Origin: Megalobrama amblycephala
Lineage: Eukaryota; Chordata; Actinopteri; Cypriniformes; Xenocyprididae
Reading direction: 5' to 3'
Length of the DNA: 64,000 bases
Assembly: GCF_018812025.1 (NCBI RefSeq)
Contig: NC_063049.1
Coordinates: 15,519,734 to 15,583,733 of the forward strand
The notes under the pieces are model-generated. The model worked only from the letters and a program-made list of their open reading frames with translations, ran no database searches and had not been told where the DNA came from. How positions within the stretch are numbered: position 1 is the stretch's first letter; each line of letters begins with the position of its first letter. A program made the position numbers and the translations under genes. Of this stretch, positions 22,375 to 33,700 are shown in pieces.

Positions 22375-23030
22375 ATAAAAATTAGAATGATTTTATTACA
22401 ATATAGTTAAAATGTTAGTTGTCTAAGCAATTATTGCTAACTATCACAAAGATAAATACATCTTTAGTTTAATATCTACTACAGCAGCATTTCAAGGCAC
22501 TTTCTCAGTACAGACAATTCCTTTTTATTATTTAATAGACATTTTTAATAGACAATTTTCTCAAACTTGGCCTGACTGGGCTTGTACAGTCATTCTGATG
22601 AAATAATAGAACTAACGGATCAAATAATATATTTAAGTATAACATAGACTGAATCAAATCAAATGTTAGACAACACTGATATGTTAAATACATTTTCTTA
22701 ATGTAAAAGATCATTATAAATGCTTAATTCGGACACATGCATAATGAAATCATTGTAAAATACTAGTAATGGATGGATAGTCACATGCACATTATGGCTG
22801 GAATGTGAAGATAATAAGGTCACATGTTAGTTTTTGGACACAGTACCTGCATTAATGCACTATAAAGTACCAGAAGTCACAGTTTCAATTCTAAGTACAT
22901 TATTGTTATAAAAGAATTTATAACACTACAGCATAAAATATGAGCATTCCGGCATTCACAGTGTGACTGTAAACTCTAGCTGCTGAATATGACATTCATA
23001 TTGTCTAGTACAGAATGTAGGAGTAAAGCA
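22375..23030 (-). other. pdxk: Probable pdxk 3' untranslated region
   Basis: Downstream of the last pdxk exon on the minus strand. AATAAA signals, read on the minus strand, occur at 22392-22397 and near 22525. Which one is used cannot be told. The distal end resembles bases 85-180 of the window, so part of it may be a repeat. Confidence 0.4.
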
Positions 23031-23144
23031 CTACAATACAACAGCATTCAAAACTATGGCAAGGATCCTCGATGTCTGCTTTACTCTGGACCATCCGCAA
23101 CTCAAGCTGAGCAGGACTGGGCTTTCGATCAGGACCGGCCACCT
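23005..23144 (-). CDS. pdxk: pdxk last exon, C-terminus frameshifted
   Basis: Encodes [15 protein letters not shown] and D-I-E-D-P. After D-P the literal frame continues C-H-S-F-E-C-C to a stop at 23005-23007. Skipping one T of the TT pair (plus-strand AA 23061-23062) gives A-I-V-L-N-A-V-V-L and a stop at 23031-23033, which matches the length and character of the usual kinase C-terminus. Confidence 0.85.
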
Positions 23145-26100
23145 CTGAGAAATGAACAAAGTTAAGGGTTGAGTTACATGACCATCACAGTGTATGAATA
23201 TCAAACTTATAATATGACAAAAGGTCAGCTACCATTATCTGGTCTGGCATTATCTGGTCTGGTATACAGTCTTACCTTTTGCATAAGTAATAGTCCTTTT
23301 AATGACATGGTGCATGACGGAAACAGTCTTTTCACAGGCCGTCTGTCAAAAACACATCAAACGCTCTGGGTTATAATTCAACAACCAGCAGTTTGAAAAC
23401 TTTTTTTGAAAAGTAGCTCTTATTTAGGACATTTGTAGAGTGGCCCTGGAGTATTTGCACACTTAAAGTAAGCCATGTATTTTTATGGATTGCTTAAAAG
23501 GTATAATTCACTGCTAGGCTTTCAAATAAAACATGGCTGCCAAGTTGGATGCAGGTAGAAAGGCTAATCTGTTATTGGAAATCTATGCTTTAAAAAGAGA
23601 AAAGGGGCTGCTGTCTTTCCTTTTGCCGAATAGGTTGGAAAACTTAAACATCCATAATGTACTGGGCATGTTGCCATCCAAAGCCACTCCCAGTCTCCTC
23701 TAAACGAATAGGCTTGACCAGAGTCAAATACAACTTTGCTTCAGTAGAAAATACTTCTAAGCAAACTTTTAGTCATAAGAGTTGTTGAGTTGTATTGTTC
23801 CCAGGTGCATAAATTCAAAGTAAACATTTAGTGGGAGTAAGTTATTTTTGGTTTCCAGTGAAGGATCCAGCACATTGTAAACAGTGGCCAAAGGCAGCAA
23901 AGGATCATAAATATGGAGGGAACGCAGCTGAAAATCTGAAAAATCCATGTCTGTAGTCAACATTTCAATGACTATGAACACAGTATTTTAGGACAAACGG
24001 AGGGGAAAAAAAACAAAAGAAACTGCCATTCTATCACTTAATTAGGAAGAAGAGGAAACAGGAAGCATCTTCTGCCCAATCGTCTAAGCAAAACGGTGTC
24101 ACATACAGGTAAGAAAACTCTTGTATTGTTCCATTTTACTATAATGCTGATATAACAATACAAAGCAGCAGCCGCCTATATAATTTGCTGAAGCAAACTG
24201 CTTTATTTTTAGTCTTGAGAACTCAACTATAATTAGTGTGATATCTTGTTGTTTACCTTGAGATCATTTGGGTGGTGGTGTGTCCACGCCAGCAGCATCG
24301 CAGCAAACAGGTCTCCTGTTCCCACAAACACAGCATCTACCCTGGGGATGTCCATACGGATCTGCTGGGTCACCATGGTACCATCTGCTCTCACTGAGAA
24401 ACAACAGGAGTATATCATTATATTCACAACTGGGATGAATCCCTTTAACAGAAACCACTAGTTAAGAATGATGCCGTTGAAATAACTCTTGAATGAACAC
24501 ATGCTAAATGTGCTGATATTAAACCACTAATTATAAAGTATTTGTATATTTACACATTTTTTGATGGTTCCTCATCCCCACATTCAGTCGCCGTTTTGCA
24601 TTTCTTATAGAGTGCAACAGTGCCAGTCCACTTTTTCAGTGACATTGGTTTCAGAAGTATTTTTCTCAATCAATTTTTTTTAAAAGTCTTCATTAGGGCA
24701 TTATCAACCATGAACCAAACCAACCAGCTACAGTACAAGGTGAGCCGCAACATTACAAATTCTGTTTTTTAAAAAAGACAAATTCACAAGACTGTGTACT
24801 CACTTAATGCCTTTAATGAGGGCAAGAACTACAATCCCATGAAGCATTGCAAATGACAAATGAAAATGATGGAGAAATATAGAGATATTGATTTAAAGAT
24901 GTTGATTAAAACCATACATAATATATTTTAAGATTTTTTTCAAAACATGCATACATACACAAATGGTTATTATATTATAGATTATAAGGAGACTGACTAC
25001 TACGTCATTCACAGTTCTTCGTGTAGTGGGTGGGCGCTATAGTAAAAGCTTTTGGTGTGATTTGCATGTCATAATTCCCTGATTGGTGGAATTTTTTCTG
25101 CAGAGTCAAACTTGCAAGAAATTCTGCTGCTAAACAATTATTTAAAAAAAAAAAAAATGAAATAGGGCAGGATGATGGCTTCAACAATAGCATATACCAT
25201 CGATTAACAACCTTGTAGCTCACAGTAAGTCTGTCTGTAAAGGTTTATTAGTTAGTTTATCAGGTTTATCAGTTCCCCTATAAACAATAAATGGAACTTC
25301 CAGAACTTGACAGTTTGGGCTTTCACACTGAATAGTTCTAGGAACTCAGTTATAGGAACTAGCTACTTCATAGTTGCCCGGGAACTAATTTCTCCCCCGG
25401 CCATGTCCCTGGTTGCCTTCGCTCTGGGAATAGGAACTGTGAAGTGGCCGACACGAAATCTCCTATGACAACTTTCAGTATCGAGGGGGAGAAAAGAACA
25501 CAACCCTGCAGACAACAGGTAAATGCCATTATGGCTGTTTTTTCAAGTTTGTGAAGTAAATATGTTTACACAGCTTTTTAAAAATGCTGTTGTCATGAAC
25601 CAGGTTTAATTGCTCCTTATTTTCTCCTTTCTTCCCATCTTCTCTTTTAGTTGGTTTCACATGCATCTCATTTCTCCTCAGCGTTCGCGCTAATTGCTCG
25701 CGCACCTGTCGCGTTTCTACCTTGATTGTTTCCCCTTCTTTGCTCCGCTGTTCGCCGCGCTTCAGTGTCGGATTATTGTTTCCCATGCCGGCGTTCTCTC
25801 CTTGATTATTCAAGAAGCTATTTTGACCTGTATTATTGTGTGTGCCACAGTCTTAGTCCCAGTCCTAGTCACAGACGCCTTCTCAGGATCTATCCATCTG
25901 AGTGTCTCTCCATCTGCCGGCCGAGGTGTTTTCCATCCCCTGCCTAAGGATCTCCCGTTCTGAGACGGTGCTGCAGCTCTTCCTAGCTGTTTTTTCGTTT
26001 CATACCAGCTGCGAGTGTGTTTGAGAAGCCGCACTTGGCAGTCTGCTATGGATGTTGTTTCAAGATAAATAGACTATTAAACTGTGATTATCGCACTCTC

Positions 26101-29100
26101 TCGCCTTAACAGCTCGTTTCCTAACAGCTGTGACCAATCAACATACACTCACGTCACTGATAGTTCCTACAGTGCTGGTTTAGACCCAACTCTGAAGTAG
26201 GAGCTAATTTAGTCCCACCAAAAACAGTTCCTAGAACTAAAATCATTCCTAGTTCCTGCGGTGCGAACACGGAAAAATCCAGGTACTTCAGCCAATAGTA
26301 ACTATGAAAAGGTTCCTCCAGTGAAAGCCCCTTGTGTGTGGTTTCTAAGCAACATAGCAACATTAACATTATTTTTTTATTATAGTAAGTGTGATCACAG
26401 GTGTGGGTTATAATCCTTCTCCAGCTTCAAAAATCGTTCAACCAACCATACCACTATCTGTTGTGTAAACAGAGAGTAGCTGCCAGGAGTGACTTTGAAC
26501 AAGATATGTAAATGAGGCAACTGAATTCTGAAATATCTTACTCCACCCAGACAATTACTCATGATGAAATGTATGAGGCAAGCATCGCAAGAGCTTCAAG
26601 AGTTTCACTGCATTGGATTTTATAATGTATGGTGGAAATTAAAATGACAAAATCACCTCTTTTCTGGCTTCCCAGGGCGACCAGATACTGATCCCCCAGA
26701 GGAGAGGGCAGGTCAGAGCTGGTGATGACCACTGTGTCTGGACCCATCGAATGCAGCAGGTTCATCACCTGAAATACAAAACAACTATCTCAATTTCCAT
26801 TTCAGTAGAATAGGAATCTGTGCGATCTGCTGTTTCGCGTGAAGGCAATAAAGTTCCCATGGAAATTTCACTAATTTTCAAGTTGGCCACATGAATTTTC
26901 CATGCTGCTTGTTTTGAAAGTGACTTCTGTTTGAGTTATACATCTATGTGAGTTATACACTGCTACACTATTGTTTTGACAATAGAGTGTAACAGTGCCT
27001 GCACCTTTTTTTCAGCAGCACTTGTTATGGAAGTTGTTGTTTTTTCATTCATTTTTAGTATAGGGTTTTAAAAAGGTCTTTGTTAAAGAGTTATAAGCCA
27101 TGTCAGTTAAGAGGTGAATCACAACACTACAAACTTTGATTTGAAGCAAAAAATGTAAAAATCAGACAAAAAGACAAAGGTACAAGACTATGTTTCTTAA
27201 CGGTTTTATTAACAGCAAAGAACTACAATCCCATGAAGCACTGCGAACAGAATCAAATTAAAAATGATGGAGAAATATAAAACTATTCATTTATGAATGT
27301 TGATTATATAACAATATCATTTAAGTTTATGGAACCTGACTGTTGCACTCTATAAAAGTTTTTAAAAATGACTTCTTTGCCTGCAAAATTTCACTAAAAT
27401 ATTGTGTTTACAGTTCAAAAGTTTTAACAGAAGAATTCACTGATTTCATGACTTTTTTTTTTTGTTTGTTTTTAATTCTCCAAAAATTGTCCACATTCAC
27501 TTTAATTGTAAATGCCTCATCAAAACTTTTTTTTTTTTTTTTGTGGTACTCAATATTATGCCATAAATGCTATACGAGGCCCGGGGGAGATTTGAATATT
27601 CAATATCACTTTAGGCAATGTCATTACTGTATACTAGTGGCGACAGCAGATGAAAGAATCCAGTGCAAGTCACATGGCCAATCAGATAAGAGAAGCAGAA
27701 ATAACTGCTACATAAAGAGAACAGCTGATAGAAACTTACTTCAACTGCATCTTTTTCTGTACTTATGCTTCTACCAGTGAGGAGCCTGTGAGGGGAAAAA
27801 ATGAAATAAAATATTTGTACATGTGTTATGATGACACACCCATGACTGGTGGGTGAACCACAGGCAAAAAGTATGAAAATAAAACCAACAACAACCACGG
27901 GGCTTTTTGCCTTTATTTATAGAATAGCAGAGAACAGATGAACAAATATGGATCGGTGAGTTGGATCAGGACATGGCCTAGGCAGAATCCCTTGACCCAT
28001 CAACTCCTTTATGTCCTGATCACGTGTACAAATCTCTGACACAACCACAGTTTTCATCTCTTTGGGGTCCCTATTTACATATGGTATGAACATTTGTTTT
28101 GGGAGTGCCAATCACAAATGGTCACAGGAGACATATTTGACGCATACTGATTCCATTTGATTAGACCACAGCATCTAGGAGTAAACAGGGCCATTGATTT
28201 CTATACACAAACAAATAAACAAGAAATCAGCATAACAGGACACTCACTCTGCTTCAAACTGATTGGGAGTGATTATGTCAGCAGCCGGAACTACTTTGTC
28301 CCTGTAGATGGGAAGCAGGTTCTTGGGAACATACTAGAAATGAAACGGAAAACGATCAGCTCTTTGGAAACTTAAACCACATCTGAAGTGATTCACAAAG
28401 ACACAGATGTTCTGCTAATTAAAGGGTTACATTTTTTACTAGGAAAGTATAATGCAAATATTATAGGGGAATTTTTTGATATGCTCACCAATGCGCCATT
28501 ATCACCCAGCACCGGATCACACACTTGGCAGGCAGGCAGGGAAAAAAACAGCAAAGATAAGCACAATGAGCATAATACAGTGTAACACATGTCAGTGAGG
28601 CCTTACAGGCTTACTGAATGTTTGGAGCACCACTCATATTTCCAGACATTCTGCAGACATAACATGACATTCCCAAACACTGATATCCTGTTTGACTCGC
28701 ACAGTAAAATCCCTAGCAATCCAGCAGCAGTGAGCTGAGTGAGCTATACTGACCTAACTATATAGCCCAGATACAGCTTTAATGGTAACACTTTACATTA
28801 AGGTCTAATTTGTTAAAATTAGTTCAATAATGACAACCATAAGAATAGTTTTAGCATGCTATGTTTATGTATATGACAATGTTAATGTATTTAGTCTTGG
28901 TGGACAAGATCTGCTACGCTGCTGCTGTACGGACTTACTACTGCCAACAGATACACAGACATGCTGCTGTGAGCATGTAAGATATGCTGCTGCTGAATAA
29001 ATACACACATACATAAATACTGTAGCAAATCTAGACAGGTGGAGCTTTTTTATTTTATTTAAATGTTACGCAAGCAATTTCATTGGCTGCAGAATCAACA

Positions 29101-30499
29101 GAGGCCAATCAGTTTGTGCCACGTAATAAATGACGTGATAGCTAGAAGATTCCATATAAAGGACCTATCAGACTACGCCATCTACAATTTATATTTTTCA
29201 CAGCATTAATTTTTGTTAAAGGGTTAGTTCACCCAAAAATGAAAATTATGTCATTAATGACTCACCCTCATGTCGTTCCAAACCCGTAAGACCTCCGTTC
29301 ATCTTCGGAACACAGTTTAAGATATTTTAGATTTAGTCTGAGAGCTTTCTGTCCCTCCATTGAAAGTGTTTGTACGGTATACTGTCCGTGTCCAGAAAGG
29401 TAATAAAAACATCATCAAAGTAGTCCATGTGACATCAATGGGTTAGTTAGAAGTTTTTGAAGAATCAAAAATACATTTTGGTCCAAAAATAACAAAAACT
29501 ACGACTTTATTCAGCATTGTCTTCTCTTCCGGAATCCTTTCCATTGAATTGATTCCATTGAATCCTTTCATCTGTCGGCGTTGGTAATGCACTTTTACGT
29601 CGCCGTGGTTGTTTTTGGCGATTAGGACATCCCCAACATTTTGAATCATCGAGAATACATTTTGGTCCAAAAATAACAAAAACTACGACTTTATTCAGCA
29701 TTGTATTCTCTTCCGGGTCTGTTGTGAATCCATAGCATGGCATCCAGCTTATTGGTGCATTACTGCCCTCTTCTGCTCCGGAGTGTGGTTCACGACTCCG
29801 CAGTGACGCTGCTGACGTGTTATCTAGTGCGCCAGAGCTTCATTTAAAGTCTGAGGGAGACACGCTGTATTCAAGCTATTCTACATTGTTTGTATTTTGG
29901 TATTGCTATATTTTTTAAAATGGTGCATAAGTGTGCATGTCGCGGATTTCCTAATCGCCAAAAACAACCACGGCGACGTAAAAGTGCATTACCAACGCCG
30001 ACAGATGAAAGGATTCAATGGAATCAATTCAATGGAATCAATTCAATGGAAAGGATTCCAGAAGAGAATACAATGCTGAATAAAGTCGTAGTTTTTGTTG
30101 TTTTTGGACCAAAATGTATTTTTGATGCTTCAACAAATTCTAACTGACCCACTGATGTCACATGGACTACTTTGATGATGTTTTTATTACCTTTCTGGAC
30201 ATGGACAGTATACCATACAAACACTTTCAATGGAGGGACAGAAAGCTCTCGGACTAAATCTAAAATATCTTAAACTGTGTTCCAAAGATGAATGGAGGTC
30301 TTACGGGTTTGGAATGACATGAGGGTGAGTCATAATGACATAATTTTCATTTTTGGGTGAACTAACCCTTTAATGTTCATTAATTGTTCAGTGTTTGTTC
30401 ATGTTAGTTCAGAGTGCATTAACTAATGTTAGATGACTTTTTGATTTTAACAATGTATTAGTAAATGTTAAAATTAACATACTGTAGAAGTATGTGTAT

Positions 30500-30578
<79 letters not shown>

Positions 30579-30674
30579 ATACACCAGGCTTGGGTTTGCC
30601 CTCTTCAGCTCCTTTACAATGTCCACCACCATTTCCAAAAAGGAATCATCCCTAGTGTATCCTGAAGAAGGAAG

Positions 30675-30713
<39 letters not shown>

Positions 30714-33700
30714 TGGAACAAACCAATTGAATGTGAACATTACACCCTGCCTAAAATGATTCACAGAGACTAGCTAAAAACAGACAGGATACTTTCTGAG
30801 TCATTTAAAAACAGGATGTTGACACAGGGACACATGATGACTAAAACAAGACAAATGTTAAATTGGAAAAAGACTGTTTGGGCTGACAAGTCTTGAAGCG
30901 GCATGAACATAGTAGTGGCCCATTTATCCCACTCAGTCATTTAATAAATTAATAAATCAATTGAGAAATAAACAATGAAGCTGCAGCAGACAGATTAAAA
31001 ATGGAATTGTAACTTCATAATCAAAGACAAAGTTTTCTACATTAACAATATGTTACAATAGGACCAGGCAGGAGACAGAAGATAGGAATAACAGGTTGTT
31101 TATTGAACACGCAGAGTATAACGATGCAGACAGGTGAGTAGCAGATGCACTTTGGTGATGTACGAGTGATATGGAGAATGACACAGTCCTTTGTGTTTGC
31201 AGAGTGACAATGGAGAATGATACTTGCTGAATGGAGTTGATGACTTCAGACAACACTTCACACCAGATAGGAATCGAGGAGAGGGGCTAGGAAACCCGGA
31301 GTACAGGTAAGTAGCAAGAGGGGTCCTTGAGGTAAGCATTCAGGTAAGTCCTTTGATGCAAACGAGACCGGACAATGTGACCGTGTGTGAGTGTGTCTTA
31401 AGTAGTGCTGGTGATGAGTGTGCTGATGAGGTGCAGGTGGCGGTGATCAGAACTCAGGAGATGGTGTGCGCTGTGATGATGGGGAGATGACAAGGGAAGT
31501 GAGTGCAGGTGTGGAGACAAGAGGATACTGGGAAATGGAGTCCAGGGAACACAGGAACTGTGACATTACTCCCCCCTCCCGGTAGGCGCGACCTCGCGCC
31601 GTAGATGGAGACACCGGGAGGGAGGGCGGGCGTCCTGGAGACCTCCTACAGGTGCAGGGGGAGTAGCGGACAGGAGTGGAGGTCTCCAGGGCGGATCCAT
31701 GAGCCATGGCGGGTCGGGTGCCGCGGGCGGCCATGGCGGGTCGGGTGCCGCGGGCGGCCATGGCGGGTCGGGTGCCGCGGGCGGCCATGGCGGGTCGGGT
31801 GCCGCGGGCGGCCATGGCGGGTCGGGTGCCGCGGGCGGCCATGGCGGGTCGGGTGCCGCGGGCGGCCATGGCGGGTCGGGTGCCGCGGGCGGCCATGGCG
31901 GGTCGGGTGCCGCGGGCGGCCATGGCGGGTCGGGTGCCGCGGGCGGCCATGGCGGGTCGGGTGCCGCGGGCGGCCATGGAGGGTCGGGTGCCGCGGGCGG
32001 CCATGGAGGGTCGGGTGCCGCGGGCGGCCATGGAGGGTCGGGTGCCGCGGGCGGCCATGGAGGGACGGGTGCCGCGGGCGGCCATGGAGGGTCGGGTGCC
32101 GCGGGCGGCCATGGAGGGTCGGGTGCCGCGGGCGGCCATGGAGGGTCGGGTGCCGCGGGCGGCCATGGCAAAGCCCCACCCACATGTGCGTCCCCCCCTT
32201 GTCCCCACCCACGGGTACTTGGCCCCCCCAAAAAAATACTTGGGGAGGTTTAGGATAATTAAGAGGAGTCCCAGAAATATCGTGGATTTGTGGGTGGAGG
32301 AGCATGGAGCTGGCTTGGCGGCGCATGGAGCGGCTGATGCGGATGCGGCGCGTGGAAAGGCTGGCTCGGCGCAGGAGCGTGGAAAGGCTCGCCGGCGGAG
32401 GCTGGAGCAGAGGGCTCGGCGGCGGAGGCTGGAGATGCTGGCTCGGCGGCGGAGGCTGGAGATGCGGGCTCGGCGGCGGCGGCTGGAGCGGCTGGCTCAG
32501 CGATGACTGGAGCGGGCTCAATGAAGACCGGAGCGGGCTCAACGAAGACTGGAGCGGGCTCAACGCGGTCAGGAGCAAATGCAGGCTTCTTTGGCTGTCT
32601 AGACTTCCTCCTCTTGGGTTGCTTACGTTGAGGGTTAGGTTGAACCTCTGGTGTACACCCACTGGAGCGATAGGTGGAGGAAGTTGGTGGCTGGTGAGTT
32701 GGCCCGGCCACCATTTTTCCTGAGGGAGCTGGACGAGGAAAATACGACTGTCTGTGAACCTCTTCGATTTCAAATTTGGAACCATTAAGGAATAGGACCA
32801 GATCAATAGATTCGACAAGGGAGTAGAGGCATTCAGGTTCACAGAAGCGAATCGTACTCTCGTCCAGACCCCTCAGGAAACAGGAGTTTAAAACAGCATC
32901 GGACCAGCTCACCTGAGAAGACAGCTCAGCAAATTCCTCGACATATTTCTCCAGTGGGCGGCCATCCTGCCTGGCCATCCAGAGCCTATCTTCCACAGAG
33001 GATTTTGGTTGCCGTTCACGATTCTCGGGGGGAACGGGAAGTAGGAAAATACCCATACTTGTGTTCCGCTGTTTTTGGTCCAGTCTTCTGTTACAATAGG
33101 ACCAGGCAGGAGACAGAAGATAGGAATAACAGGTTGTTTATTAAACACAAGCAGAGTATAACGATGCAGACAGGTGAGTAGCAGATGCACTTTGGTGATG
33201 TACGAGTGATATGGAGAATGACACAGTCCTTTGTGTTTGCAGAGTGACAATGGAGAATGATACTTGCTAAATGGAGTTGATGACTTCAGACAACACTTCA
33301 CGCCAGATAGGAATCGAGGAGAGGGGCTAGGAAACCCGGAGTACAGGTAAGTAGCAAGAGGGGTCCTTGAGGTAAGCATTCAGGTAAGTCCTTTGATGCA
33401 AACGAGACCGGACAATGTGACTGTGTGTGAGTGTGTCTTAAGTAGTGCTGGTGATGAGTGTGCTGATGAGGTGCAGGTGGCGGTGATCAGAACTCAGGAG
33501 ATGGTGTGCGCTGTGATGATGGGGAGATGACAAGGGAAGTGAGTGCAGGTGTGGAGACAAGAGGATACTGGGAAATGGAGTCCGGGGAACACGGGAACTG
33601 TGACACAATAAGATTGAACAGTATATAGTATTCATTTATCAAATGTAATCCAATTTTTGTACGTTATTTATTTCTGTGCTCTTTGTTTGCTGAATGTGGA

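Larger units (their letters stand above)
31051..33605 (-). mobile_element. Complete gag-only LTR retrotransposon
   Basis: LTRs 31051-31565 and 33089-33605 begin TGTTACAATAGG and end GGAACTGTGACA. Target duplication CAATA is perfect (31046-31050 and 33606-33610). A polypurine tract on the minus strand adjoins the left LTR, so the element reads on the minus strand. The interior holds one gag-like ORF and a 17-unit minisatellite. No pol genes. The LTRs differ at only a handful of sites, so the insertion is recent. It lies in a pdxk intron. Confidence 0.92.

Noticed and set aside
31706..32164. CRISPR-like regular repeats
   Set aside because: Units abut without unique spacers and the genome is eukaryotic; this is a minisatellite. 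The same holds for 13851-14240.
31447..32842. ORFs of 180-398 codons over the 27-bp array
   Set aside because: Five frames are open at once through the repeat, so length carries no coding evidence.
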